Assembly (NCBI RefSeq): GCF_025195125.1
Contig: NZ_JAMGSL010000002.1
Location: forward strand, 62,001 to 126,000
DNA length: 64,000 nucleotides
Direction: 5' to 3'
Source: Streptomyces sp. Je 1-79
GTDB lineage: Bacteria; Actinomycetota; Actinomycetes; Streptomycetales; Streptomycetaceae
The translations under genes were made by a program, and so were the position numbers. This document shows, piece after piece, positions 45,927 to 55,796 of the stretch. Below the pieces are notes generated by a model. It searched no databases, was not told where the DNA came from, and worked only from the letters and a program-made list of their open reading frames with translations. Numbering within the stretch: the first letter of the stretch is position 1; each line of letters begins with the position of its first letter.

Positions 45927-47477
45927 TCAGGGAGCGAAGGACAGCATGCGGGGTTCGTGCTGGGCGTCGTCGCCGTTCAGCCCGGCGGGCGCGATCACGA
46001 GCCGCTCACCCACGTAGGCGTTCTCGCCGACGACCCCCATCCCGAACTCGACCCTCGCGGTGGACGCGGGGAGCCGCAGCACGTCCTTGATCGTGTCCAC
46101 GCCGCCGGGACCGACCCGGAAGACCCGCCCGGCCTTACCGCTCGTGCCGAGCTGGTAGACGATCCCCGTCCTGCCCGGTCCGACGCGCAAGGGGTAGTAG
46201 CCGTAGGAGGTCCCGTCGGACTTCACGCCCCAGACCAGTTTTCCGGTGCCGAGGTCGTAGGCGCCGACGCGGTCGGTGCCCCCGAGCAGCACGAGGCCTC
46301 CGCCGACGACGGCCTCCCGGCAGGACTGGACGTTGGCGCTGGTGTCCACGGAGTCGCCGCAGTGCTTGAACCCCTTCGGCCGGGGATCGATGGTCCTGCG
46401 GGCCTTGCCGTCGGGACCGAGGGCGACGACCCGCCAGTCCTCGGCGTGGGTCTCCCTGTGCGCGGTGGTGATCACGGCCGGTGAGACAGAGAGCACCTGG
46501 CCGATCCTCAGGCCCGGCTCCGTCCGGTAGCGCCAGCGAACCTTGCCCGTGGCCGGGTCGATCTCCCGGACCTGGTCGTACGCCTTCTCCAGCGCGCTGA
46601 TCGCGCAGTGGGCGACCACGAGGAGCTTGCTGCCGCCCGCCATCCTGGCGGGGTAGCACTTTCCGGGGTTCTCCATGGGGATGTCGTACAGCTTCCGTCC
46701 GTCGGCTACCTGGTACGCGGCGGCCTTCATGCTCTGGACGATCGCGACGGTGCCACCGCTGATCGCGCTGTCCACGATGATCGTGTCGTCCCCCGCGCCG
46801 GTCTCGGTCAGCTTCTTGTGCCAGCCCGCTTTACCGGTGCGCAGGTCGATCATCCGGAGCTGGTTGCACCGGACGCCGCTCCAGGCCTCGACGTTCTGCA
46901 GGACGATGACCACTTTGCCGTCGGGGGCCGGGTTGACCGGGGTCTCGCAGACGGGGGTCGGGAGGTCGACGCTCCACAACTGGACGCCGTCGCTGAGCCG
47001 GTGGGCGACGACCCTCTTGTAGATCGCCTGGACGGCGGTGTCGCCGACGATCCAGAGGTCCTCGGTCGGGATGTTCCGGCGGGGCAGGTCGGTGCGGTCG
47101 TCGACGATCCAGGCGCTCGCCTCGCCCGCCATGCGGCGCTGCGCGATCTCCGCGGTGGTGGGTATGCGGGTGGGCGAGGGGGTGGGGCGGGCACTCGCCG
47201 TGGGCGGCGCCGTGGTCGGCGGGGCGCCGCTCTCCGAACCGGCACCGTCCTGCCCGGCGCTGTTCGATCCCGCACGGTCCTGTCCCGAGCGCTCACCGAC
47301 GGCGTACACGCCGGCGCCGGCGAGCAGCAGCACGGCGAGGGCCACGGCGGTCACCGGCCACCGCCGGCGGCGCGGGCGGGGCGGCGGCGGGCCGTAGCCT
47401 TCGGGTGCGTACGGATTGTCCGGTACGGGCCAGGCCGGCGGGCGGTGTTTGTACCAGGGCTCGTGCGACTGCGACAT
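45927..47477 (-). CDS. Membrane-anchored PQQ-like beta-propeller protein
   Basis: This 516-residue protein has a Pro-rich cytosolic start, one membrane helix (about 41-60: PVTAVALAVLLLAGAGVYAV), a Ser/Thr/Pro spacer and an external eight-bladed PQQ-like propeller. Blade motifs include LSDGVQLWSVDLPTPV, DLRTGKAGWHKKL, DPATGKVRWRYRT and DLGTGKLVWGVKS. No quinone-binding residues can be argued, so a scaffold or sensor role is likelier than dehydrogenase activity. It is convergent with the second kinase-propeller gene, and the shared architecture suggests a common extracellular sensing function. Confidence 0.82.
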   Translation of the reverse strand: MSQSHEPWYKHRPPAWPVPDNPYAPEGYGPPPPRPRRRRWPVTAVALAVLLLAGAGVYAVGERSGQDRAGSNSAGQDGAGSESGAPPTTAPPTASARPTPSPTRIPTTAEIAQRRMAGEASAWIVDDRTDLPRRNIPTEDLWIVGDTAVQAIYKRVVAHRLSDGVQLWSVDLPTPVCETPVNPAPDGKVVIVLQNVEAWSGVRCNQLRMIDLRTGKAGWHKKLTETGAGDDTIIVDSAISGGTVAIVQSMKAAAYQVADGRKLYDIPMENPGKCYPARMAGGSKLLVVAHCAISALEKAYDQVREIDPATGKVRWRYRTEPGLRIGQVLSVSPAVITTAHRETHAEDWRVVALGPDGKARRTIDPRPKGFKHCGDSVDTSANVQSCREAVVGGGLVLLGGTDRVGAYDLGTGKLVWGVKSDGTSYGYYPLRVGPGRTGIVYQLGTSGKAGRVFRVGPGGVDTIKDVLRLPASTARVEFGMGVVGENAYVGERLVIAPAGLNGDDAQHEPRMLSFAP

Positions 47478-48404
47478 CCGGGTTCCCTATAACGATGCGG
47501 GCGGCCTCCCCGTTGGTACTGGCATCCGGGGAGCTGTTCTGAGCAATGGCTGGTGCGGTCTGGTCCGTGGGGGCGGCTGGGTTTGCTTCCTTCCGGCGGG
47601 GCCGGCTGCGACCAGTTCGACGAGCCGGGTAAAGCCGAAAGGAGACGACGACGCGCGCAGGAAGACGGCGGAGGTCTGGCCGCCGTCCTGGTCGAGGGTC
47701 GATCACGGCTGAGCCGGGCGCGGCATCCGTCCGCCGCTCGCTTCCGTCACCGCGCCATACCGCGGAGCTTGCGCGGGACGGATCGGCGACGACGAGCAGG
47801 ACGGCGAGGGCCGCGATGCCCGCGAGCGATGCCCATGGGAGCGCCAGATCCCCGGGGGGAGGACGGGTGGGTGGCACGGCAACGTTCCATCGTCCGCCGC
47901 CGCGGGTCGGCGAGAGACCGGATGCTCCGCCGGCATGAGACACAGTGACTGACCTTTCTCGATGACAAACCGCCGGGCGAACCACGCTGGGGCGTCCACA
48001 CCGCACTGGCGCGGCGGGGCCCGAGGCGGGGCGCCCCGGGGCCCCCGGGCCTCGCCGCCGAGTCGGGTTGCCGACCGGGCCCTCCCCGCCCTCGTACGGA
48101 CCTGGCGGGAAGGCGCAGCAACCTTGTCGTGCAAGGCCGACCACAGGCCTGGCAAACTCTGGTGCAACGCGCTGCTCTTCCGATGAAGTCCTGTTGAAAG
48201 GCCGGCGGCTGCGACAGGGGAGCGGCAACTGGTGGGCCTTGGGCCCGCTCCGGCGGCCGGAGCCGGCGAGACCGCAAAGCGCCAGGCACACACAACCCGT
48301 TCGTCCGCACTGACCCCGCGTGTCGTGCACGCGGAGCCCCGCCACAGGAAGCCACGCGCGCCCCCTCTGATGCGTGGGCCGGGGCCTCCTCTTAAGCTGC
48401 CGTC
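47478..48404. other. Gene-poor region with dispersed repeat
   Basis: About 930 bases without a confident gene. A minus-strand frame from about 47943 contains one hydrophobic stretch (LALPWASLAGIAALAVLLVVA) and could be a small membrane protein, but it has a weak start and runs on into the next frame's spacer. It includes repeat copy B (48146-48198). Confidence 0.45.
48146..48198 (+). repeat. Dispersed 53-bp repeat, copy B
   Basis: Same orientation as copy A at 37170-37222, 43 of 53 positions identical, with the last 21 identical (48178-48198). Similarity extends weakly upstream through a TGCA-GGC-CAC-GGCC stretch with one indel. Copies A and B bracket the SARP, DUF6585, kinase and PQQ genes. 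Confidence 0.8.
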
Positions 48405-49040
48405 ATGCCGAGAACTTCACCCGCCGTGGCCTTCGACACCCTCCTGTCGGGCAACAAGCGCTTCGTAGCCGGGGCGCCCGAGCACCCCAACCAGGACGCC
48501 GCCCGCCGTACGGAGCTCGCTCCTGGGCAGAACCCCTTCGCCGTCGTCCTGGGATGCTCCGACTCGCGCCTGGCCGCCGAGATCATCTTCGACCAGGGGC
48601 TCGGGGACCTCTTCGTCATTCGTACGGCCGGTCACGTCCTGGGCTCGGAGGTGCTGGGCAGCGTGGAGTACGCGACCAGTGTGCTCGGCGCCCGCCTGGT
48701 CGTCGTTCTGGGACACGACTCCTGCGGCGCTGTCGCGGCCGCCCGCGCGGCCGTGGACGAAGGCTTCTCCGCCCGCGGCTTCGTCCGTGACGTCGTCGAG
48801 CGCGTCACCCCGAGCGTCCTCGCCGCCCGCGCGGCCGGTCTGACCTCCGACAGCGACATCGTGGACGAACACATTCGCCACACGGTCGACCTCCTGCTCG
48901 ACCGCTCACGTCTGCTCTCCGAGCAGGTCGAGGCAGGGGAAGTGGCCGTCGTGGGCCTGGGCTACCAGCTCACCGAAGGTAGCGCACGGGTGGTCACGTC
49001 ACGGGGCGACGTCATGGGAGGCGACGAAGCAGGCTCCTGA
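48405..49040 (+). CDS. Beta-class carbonic anhydrase
   Basis: This 211-residue zinc enzyme interconverts CO2 and bicarbonate. The zinc ligands are visible: Cys51 with the CSDSR dyad (Asp53, Arg55), then His104 and Cys107 in GHDSCGAV. The RTAGH motif (about 73-77) and SVEYA are also present. Length and order are those of plant-type bacterial beta carbonic anhydrases. It is monocistronic; the downstream DNA contains gene debris. There is no fused SulP transporter, although a separate SulP gene lies at 61240. Confidence 0.93.
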   Translation: MPRTSPAVAFDTLLSGNKRFVAGAPEHPNQDAARRTELAPGQNPFAVVLGCSDSRLAAEIIFDQGLGDLFVIRTAGHVLGSEVLGSVEYATSVLGARLVVVLGHDSCGAVAAARAAVDEGFSARGFVRDVVERVTPSVLAARAAGLTSDSDIVDEHIRHTVDLLLDRSRLLSEQVEAGEVAVVGLGYQLTEGSARVVTSRGDVMGGDEAGS

Positions 49041-49076
49041 CGCAGCACTCCGACCGCTCCGAGCCGACGATCCGCG

Positions 49077-49290
49077 GTGGCCGACCTCCGCGAAGCCGTC
49101 TCGGCGATGCGCCAAGGCCGCCTCGTCGCCCTCCCGACGGACACCGTCCGCGGACTGAGGGCCGACGCCTTCGACCCACGGGACAGGGCGACGGCCCGGC
49201 AGATGCTCGGTGATTTCGTCTTCGCCTGCCCCCACGGCGACGAAGGCGGCCTCCTCGCCGACCGTCGGCCTGAGCGGCTCGGCCCTGGGC
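49077..49290 (+). pseudogene. Sua5/YrdC-like N-terminal fragment
   Basis: The frame ADLREAVSAMRQGRLVALPTDTVRGLRADAFDPRDRATARQML resembles the N-terminus of threonylcarbamoyl-AMP synthase (Sua5/YrdC), including the PTDTV(Y/R)GL substrate motif. There it dissolves into unrelated sequence after about 45 codons. The family's YGL tyrosine is replaced by Arg. It has no clear start and is not a working enzyme. Confidence 0.6.
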
Positions 49291-49297
49291 TTCGTCC

Positions 49298-49360
49298 GTG
49301 CTGATGGCGGTGGTGTGCACGAGTCTGTACGTCGTCTTCAAGCGGAAAGACTGGCTGTAG
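49298..49360 (+). pseudogene. CorA C-terminal remnant
   Basis: Twenty codons (VLMAVVCTSLYVVFKRKDWL, stop) match the end of the corA product at 18913-20040 almost exactly (VLMAVVCTSLYVIFKKRDWL). Nothing before them is CorA-like. At the DNA level the copy differs at several third positions, so it is an old duplicate or a relic of a second corA. Confidence 0.85.
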
Positions 49361-49505
49361 GAGTCGGGCTCGACGACAGGGAGGGCCCCGGTCCGGCGAG
49401 TTCGACGCAGTCGTCCTGCGCGCCCGCATCCGCACGGAGCCCTTCCGGCGAAGAGGTGGGTGGAGTACGCGCGATGCGGCAGGGCCGACGCTGGAGGTAG
49501 GCGCA

Positions 49506-49946
49506 GTGATCACGGTGACACGGAGCATTCTGCTCGCCGCCCCGCTCGACGAGGCGGTCTCCTATCTGGAGGACTTCGAGCACACCGAGGAGTGGGATCC
49601 CGGCACGGTGCGCTGTGTCCGGGTCGACGAAGGGCCCCTGCGACCAGGGGCCACCTGGCACAACACCTCACGCTTCCGCGGGCGTACCACCGAGCTCTCC
49701 TACAGACTTGAGGTCAGGGAACCCGCACGCCTGGTGTTCGTAGGAACGAACGCGACGGTGACCGCGAGGGACGAGATGCTCTTCGAGCCGGCCTCGGCCG
49801 AGGAGACCCTACTGCGCTACCAGGCGTCCTTCCGGTTCAAGGGCCTGGCGAGACTGGCCACACCGTTCCTGAGGAACGAGTGCGAGCGGCTCGCGGACGA
49901 GGTCGCCGAGCGTCTGCCGTCCGCTCTCGCGGAGCACAGCCGCTGA
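49506..49946 (+). CDS. SRPBCC/polyketide cyclase-like protein
   Basis: This 146-residue START/Bet v1-type protein has an N-terminal strand (VTRSILLAAPLDEAVSYLEDFEHTEEWDPG) and a ligand cavity pattern (TWHNTSRFRGRTTELSYRLEVREPARLVFVGTNATVTARDEMLFEP). It ends with the long helix FRFKGLARLATPFLRNECERLADEVAERLPSAL. Members bind hydrophobic ligands; the ligand here is unknown. GTG or ATG in the GTGATC context; 49506 is used. A cobalamin-binding protein gene follows 23 bp later. Confidence 0.85.
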   Translation: MITVTRSILLAAPLDEAVSYLEDFEHTEEWDPGTVRCVRVDEGPLRPGATWHNTSRFRGRTTELSYRLEVREPARLVFVGTNATVTARDEMLFEPASAEETLLRYQASFRFKGLARLATPFLRNECERLADEVAERLPSALAEHSR

Positions 49947-49969
49947 CGGGCCCGGCGTAGGGTCGGAGT

Positions 49970-50890
49970 ATGCGTATCGTCTCGCTCCTGCCGGCGGCCA
50001 CGGACCTCGTGGCCGAGCTGGGGCTCGTGGGCCGTCTGGTGGGCCGGACGCACGAATGCGACTGGCCTCCGTCGGTCATGGCGCGGATCCCTTCGGTGAC
50101 CTCCGCCGGGTTCTCCGACGCGACGCTGACCAGCCGCGAGATCTCCGACGCGGTGGGCGGGTCGCGGCACTCCGGCTCGTCGCTCTACACGCTCGACACC
50201 GAGGCGCTGGCCGCCCTGGCCCCCGATGTGATCCTGACTCAGGACCTGTGCGACGTGTGTGCCGTCTCGTACACGGCGGTGTCGCGGGCCGTACGGGTAC
50301 TCGACGCGGACACCCGGGTCCTGAGCCTGGAGCCGCGCACGCTGGAGGACGTGCTCGACTGTCTGCTGCGGGTGGGACGGCTCCTCGGCGTGGAGGAGAC
50401 GGCGCTCCGGCGGCACGCCGGGCTCACCGCCCGGCTGTCGGCGGTCCGCCGCCGCACGGCCGGTCTTGAGCGTCCCCGGGTGGTGGCCGTCGAATGGCTC
50501 GACCCGCTCTGGCCCGCCGGTCACTGGGTCCCGGAGCAGATCGAGTGCGCGGGCGGGCTCCCGCTGCTCGCCTCGGCCGGTGAACACACCCGGCCGATGG
50601 AGTGGGACGCCGTGGTCGAGGCCCGTCCCGATGTGCTCCTCGTCCTGCCGTGCGGGTTCGCCCCGGAACGAACGCTGCGGGAGCGGCATCTGCTGACGGG
50701 GCAACCCCGCTGGGCGGAGCTGCCGGCGGTGCGCCGGGGAGCCGTCTGGGTCCTCGACGGTCCCGCCTACTTCAACCGGCCCGGACCTCGCGTGGTCCGG
50801 GGCGCGGAGGTTCTGGCGCACGTGCTGCACGGGGAGACGGTGGGGGCTCCCGTCACCCCGGGCGAAGCCCTGCGGCTCACCACGGACTGA
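49970..50890 (+). CDS. BtuF-like cobalamin-binding protein without signal peptide
   Basis: This 306-residue protein has the periplasmic-binding fold of Btu[79 protein letters not shown] and the late [30 protein letters not shown]. No signal or lipobox precedes the domain, as in the cytosolic members annotated as cobalamin-binding proteins in actinobacteria, and no ABC transporter genes adjoin. The ligand call is by family. Confidence 0.82.
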   Translation: MRIVSLLPAATDLVAELGLVGRLVGRTHECDWPPSVMARIPSVTSAGFSDATLTSREISDAVGGSRHSGSSLYTLDTEALAALAPDVILTQDLCDVCAVSYTAVSRAVRVLDADTRVLSLEPRTLEDVLDCLLRVGRLLGVEETALRRHAGLTARLSAVRRRTAGLERPRVVAVEWLDPLWPAGHWVPEQIECAGGLPLLASAGEHTRPMEWDAVVEARPDVLLVLPCGFAPERTLRERHLLTGQPRWAELPAVRRGAVWVLDGPAYFNRPGPRVVRGAEVLAHVLHGETVGAPVTPGEALRLTTD

Positions 50891-50907
50891 CCCCGCCGGC
50901 CGTCCTG

Positions 50908-50976
50908 TTCCGGCTCGGGCTCCGGCTCCGGCTCGGGCTCCGGTCCCGGCTCCGGCTCGGGCTCCGGTCCCGGCTG
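50908..50976. repeat. Hexamer-based GC-rich tandem repeats
   Basis: CGGCTC/CGGGCTC units alternate with CGGTCC in a 24-bp higher-order period, directly after the cobalamin-binding protein gene. The minus strand would encode a (PEPEPG)n-like run, but no gene is supported there. Confidence 0.8.
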
Positions 50977-51346
50977 GCGCGTACGCGACGGGGCAGCTCC
51001 CGCCCTCTCGGCCGACCGGCCGTTCGCGGGCTTGGCAAGATTCGCAAAATGACGCCTGAAGATGCGCAGATCTTGGCAAGCGTCCACGGTTGATGACACT
51101 CAGTGCCGCTGCCAGAGTCTGGGGTGCGGCCCGCCGGACCCGACAGGTCCAGGGCGGATCGGGACCCGATTCACGCCCTGATTACGGTAGTTCCAGTCCA
51201 TACCCACCCAGGATCGGCGCAGATTGCTCGCTACCGCCCCGTCGCGGCAAAAGCGGGCCGCACTCTACGAAACGACACGCAGTGCCATGCCCTTGGCAGA
51301 ACTGGCGGCATGGGCAGGCGCAAGGCTGAAGGAGACGGTGACGGTC
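50977..51346. promoter_or_regulatory. Upstream region of the glyoxylate-cycle operon
   Basis: This stretch of about 370 bases holds two direct copies of CTTGGCAAG (51031-51039 and 51072-51080), 41 bp or about four helical turns apart. The first is followed by ATTCGCAAAATG. The spacing suggests binding sites of a regulator of aceA, similar in style to RamB-type TTTGCAAA sites of corynebacteria. No TTCCG-N5-CGGAA operator like those of gcl/hyi was found here. Confidence 0.4.
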
Positions 51347-52633
<1,287 letters not shown>

Positions 52634-52782
52634 TCCGCCCCCGCGGCAGCCGCCGATCCGGCCCTCCGGCCGGCCGGCGGTTCCGCCCCCACCGGCATCC
52701 GACCGGTTCGCGTCCCGGCCGAACGGGGGCCGGGCGGCCGTCTCCGCCCGCCCCCGTTCACCCCGCAGCTCAGGAGAGTTCG

Positions 52783-54369
52783 ATGACCACCAGCGCCCCG
52801 ACCCGTCAGGTCCGTGTCCTGGCCGCCCCCGGTGGCCGGCACGACGAGATCCTCACCCCCGCCGCCCTGGACTTCGTCGGCCGGCTCGCCGACGCCTTCG
52901 GTGAACGCCGGCAGTGGCTCCTGAAGGAGCGGCGCCGTCAGGCCATCAGGCTCGCCACCGGCTCCCCGCTCGACTTCCCCGTCGCGACCTCGGCCGTACG
53001 GAACGACACGTCCTGGCGGGTCGCCCCTCCCGCCCCCGGCCTGACGGACCGCCGGGTCGAGATCACCGGCCCGCCCGACCGGCGCATGGCCGTCAACGCG
53101 CTCAACTCCGGTGCCCGGGTGTGGATGGCCGACTTCGAGGACGCCACCTCCCCCACCTGGGGCAACGTCATCGGCGGCCAGCTCACCCTGATCGACGCCA
53201 TCGAGCGCCGCATCGACTTCACCACACCGGAGGGCAAGGAGTACCGCCTCGGCGAGAACGCCGCCACGATCGTGGTCCGGCCGCGGGGCTGGCACCTCGA
53301 CGAGGAGCACCTGGAGTTCGACGGCCGCCCGGTCGCCGCCTCCCTCGTCGACTTCGGCCTGTACTTCTTCCACTGCGCGCAGCGCCAGATCGACGCCGGA
53401 CACGGCCCGTACTTCTACCTCCCCAAGCTGGAGAACCACTACGAGGCGCGGCTCTGGAACGACGTCTTCGTCCTCGCCCAGGAGCTGCTCGGCATCCCCC
53501 GCGGGACGGTCCGCGCCACCGTCCTCATCGAGACGATCACCGCCGCCTTCCAGATGGAGGAGATCCTCTACGAGCTCCGCGAGCACAGCTCCGGCCTCAA
53601 CGCCGGCCGCTGGGACTACCTCTTCAGCCTGATCAAGACCTTCGGCCACCGCACCGACTTCCTGCTGCCCGACCGGGCGAAGGTCACGATGACCGCGCCG
53701 TTCATGCGCGCGTACACCGAACTCCTGGTGCGCACCTGTCACACGCGCGGCGCCCATGCCATCGGCGGCATGGCCGCCCAGGTCCCCAGCAAGGACCCGG
53801 CCGCGAACGAGGCCGCCCTCGCCAAGGTCCGGCTCGACAAGGAACGCGAGGCCGAGGACGGCTTCGACGGCTCCTGGGTCGCCCACCCCGGGCTCGTCCC
53901 CGTCTGCCGCGGCGTGTTCGACGGTGTCCTGGGCGAGCGGCCCGACCAGATCCACCGGACCCGTGGCGAGACGACGGCGGCCGATCTGCTCTCCGTACGG
54001 CGGATCAGCGGTCCGCCGACCGAGGACGGCGTGCGCACCAACATCGCCGTCGCGCTGCGCTACTTCGACGCCTGGCTGCGCGGTCAGGGAGCTGTGGCGC
54101 TGTACGGGCTGATGGAGGACGCCGCCACCGCCGAGATCGCGCGGGTCCAGGTCTGGCAGTGGCTGCGGCACCGGGTGATCGACCGCGAGACCGTACTGCG
54201 GCTGCTGGACGAGGAGTTGGCCGGGCTCGGCGCCGAGCACCCGTGGGCGGCTCTCGACGAGGTGCGCGAGCTGTTCGAGAGGACCGCGCTCTCGGCCGAG
54301 CTGCCGCTCTTCTTCGCTCCGGACGCCTACTCCCGCCACCTCGTGCGCGGCACGGAGCCGCTGGCATGA
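52783..54369 (+). CDS. aceB: Malate synthase A
   Basis: This enzyme condenses glyoxylate with acetyl-CoA to malate. The 528 residues fit the A-isoform. Visible motifs are MADFEDATSPTWGNVIGGQ, RPRGWHLDEEH (catalytic arginine region), the acidic ligand in ATVLIETITAAFQMEEI, and GRWDYLFSLIKTF near the substrate site. The ATG follows AGGAGAG. It overlaps the next gene by four bases (ATGA). It also consumes glyoxylate from purines, so it links the two glyoxylate routes in this window. Confidence 0.95.
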   Translation: MTTSAPTRQVRVLAAPGGRHDEILTPAALDFVGRLADAFGERRQWLLKERRRQAIRLATGSPLDFPVATSAVRNDTSWRVAPPAPGLTDRRVEITGPPDRRMAVNALNSGARVWMADFEDATSPTWGNVIGGQLTLIDAIERRIDFTTPEGKEYRLGENAATIVVRPRGWHLDEEHLEFDGRPVAASLVDFGLYFFHCAQRQIDAGHGPYFYLPKLENHYEARLWNDVFVLAQELLGIPRGTVRATVLIETITAAFQMEEILYELREHSSGLNAGRWDYLFSLIKTFGHRTDFLLPDRAKVTMTAPFMRAYTELLVRTCHTRGAHAIGGMAAQVPSKDPAANEAALAKVRLDKEREAEDGFDGSWVAHPGLVPVCRGVFDGVLGERPDQIHRTRGETTAADLLSVRRISGPPTEDGVRTNIAVALRYFDAWLRGQGAVALYGLMEDAATAEIARVQVWQWLRHRVIDRETVLRLLDEELAGLGAEHPWAALDEVRELFERTALSAELPLFFAPDAYSRHLVRGTEPLA

Positions 54370-55259
54370 GCGCCGCGGACATCCGGCGCGTCGGTGTCGT
54401 GGGCGGCGGTCAGATGGGCGCGGGCATCGCGGAGGTGTGCGCGCGGGCCGGACTCGACACCCTGCTGTGCGAGGCGACCGGTCCCGCGGCGCTCGCGGCG
54501 CGCGAGCGGATCGCCGTCTCCCTCGAACGGGCGGCGCAGCGCGGCAAGCTCGACCGTCCGTCCGCCGAGGCCGCGCTCGACCGGGTCACGGTCACCGCGG
54601 AGCTCGTGGACCTCGCCGACCGGCAGCTGGTGGTCGAAGCGGTCACCGAGGACGCCGCCGCCAAGACCGAGGTGTTCGCCGCCCTCGACAAGATCGTGGC
54701 CGATCCCGAGGCCGTTCTCGCCACCAACACCTCCTCCCTCCCCGTGATGCGCCTGGGCATGGCCACGGGCCGCGCCGACCGGGTGATCGGTCTCCACTTC
54801 TTCAATCCCGTGCCGGTCCTGCCGCTCGTCGAGGTCGTCACCACCCTGCACACCGCGCCCGAAGTGGCCTCCGACGTGGTGGAGTTCGCCACCCACACCC
54901 TCGGCAAGACCGTCATCAGGTCCGGCGACCGGGCCGGCTTCATCGTCAACGCCCTTCTCGTTCCCTATCTGTTGTCGGCGATCCGGATGACCGAGTCGGG
55001 TTTCGCCACGGCCACCGACGTCGACCGGGGCATGGAACGGGGCTGCGCCCACCCGATGGGCCCGCTCAGGCTGGCCGATCTGATCGGGCTCGACACCGTC
55101 GCCTCGATCGCCTCGTCGCTCTACGAGGAGTTCAAGGAACCGCTGTACGCCCCTCCCCCGCTGCTGTTGCGGATGGTGGAGGCGGGCCTGCTCGGCCGCA
55201 AGAGCGGCCGCGGTTTCCACGCATACGACCGGGTGGAGAGACCCGGTGGCTCGGGCTGA
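54366..55259 (+). CDS. 3-hydroxyacyl-CoA dehydrogenase (3-hydroxybutyryl-CoA type)
   Basis: This 297-residue NAD(P)-dependent dehydrogenase has the Rossmann motif GVVGGGQMGAGIAEVCARAG (about 9-28), ATNTSSLPV and the catalytic-histidine segment GLHFFNPVPVLPLVEVV. The C-terminal domain has DRGMERGCAHPMGPLRLADLIGLDT. It is translationally coupled to malate synthase (ATGA). This aceA-aceB-hbd order, also recalled from S. coelicolor, suggests use of 3-hydroxybutyrate or short-chain acyl-CoA alongside the glyoxylate bypass. Confidence 0.92.
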   Translation: MSAADIRRVGVVGGGQMGAGIAEVCARAGLDTLLCEATGPAALAARERIAVSLERAAQRGKLDRPSAEAALDRVTVTAELVDLADRQLVVEAVTEDAAAKTEVFAALDKIVADPEAVLATNTSSLPVMRLGMATGRADRVIGLHFFNPVPVLPLVEVVTTLHTAPEVASDVVEFATHTLGKTVIRSGDRAGFIVNALLVPYLLSAIRMTESGFATATDVDRGMERGCAHPMGPLRLADLIGLDTVASIASSLYEEFKEPLYAPPPLLLRMVEAGLLGRKSGRGFHAYDRVERPGGSG

Positions 55260-55309
55260 GGACCCGGGAGTCACGGGAAGCACCGGGTGAGGGTCCGGTG
55301 CCCCGTACC

Positions 55310-55348
55310 GGAGGGGCGGGAGGCGCGGAGGGCGCCTCCCGCCCCTCC
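55310..55348 (+). terminator. Terminator of the aceA-aceB operon
   Basis: A perfect 17-bp stem (GGAGGGGCGGGAGGCGC and complement) with a 5-base loop, 50 bp after the dehydrogenase stop. Two further direct repeats of a GGGGAGCGCGGGGGCCTCCC unit follow (about 55357-55376 and 55397-55416). Confidence 0.85.
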
Positions 55349-55428
55349 GTCGGTGCCGGGGAGCGCGGGGGCCTCCCGCCCCTTCCCGTCAGTGGCGGGG
55401 AGCGCGGGGGCCTCCCGGCCTTCCGTCG

Positions 55429-55614
55429 GTGGCGGGAGCCGACCCCGTCACCGTCCAGGGCCCGGACGGCCTGCTCTTCAAGAAGAGGCTCTTCACCTGG
55501 GGTCACGACGTCACCCGGAGCATCTCCGTGAACGGGACGCCGACGCCCGTCGGCGGCTGCCAGTTCGAGATCGAGAACGGCGACCAGGTCGCCTTCACCT
55601 GGACCTCGTTCTGA
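55429..55614 (+). CDS. Small hypothetical protein, possibly a gene tail
   Basis: A 61-codon frame starting GTG encodes VAGADPVTVQGPDGLLFKKRLFTWGHDVTRSISVNGTPTPVGGCQFEIENGDQVAFTWTSF. The pattern is beta-rich and ends in an aromatic residue, like the C-terminal part of a larger secreted protein. There is no good ribosome binding site, and the GC-rich direct repeats just upstream could be what disrupted the original gene. It is either a fragment or a small protein of unknown role. Confidence 0.4.
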   Translation: MAGADPVTVQGPDGLLFKKRLFTWGHDVTRSISVNGTPTPVGGCQFEIENGDQVAFTWTSF

Positions 55615-55796
55615 CCTTCGCTCCCTTAGAGCGGCCCGGCTCTCCGCATCCCGGGCCGCCCGCCGGAGATCGTCGGACCATCGGGCGCACCTGACCGGCG
55701 ATCACGCGCCAGGGATGACGCACGGGTGCCTTTCGTGACCCGGTGGCCGACTGGTTGAGTCGGAGACAGGTGTCGATCACACGGGGAGCAGAGCCG

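Noticed and set aside
47703..48355. Minus-strand open frames upstream of the PQQ-like gene
   Set aside because: Several overlapping frames are open only because of high GC. One hydrophobic stretch exists but start codons and context are poor.
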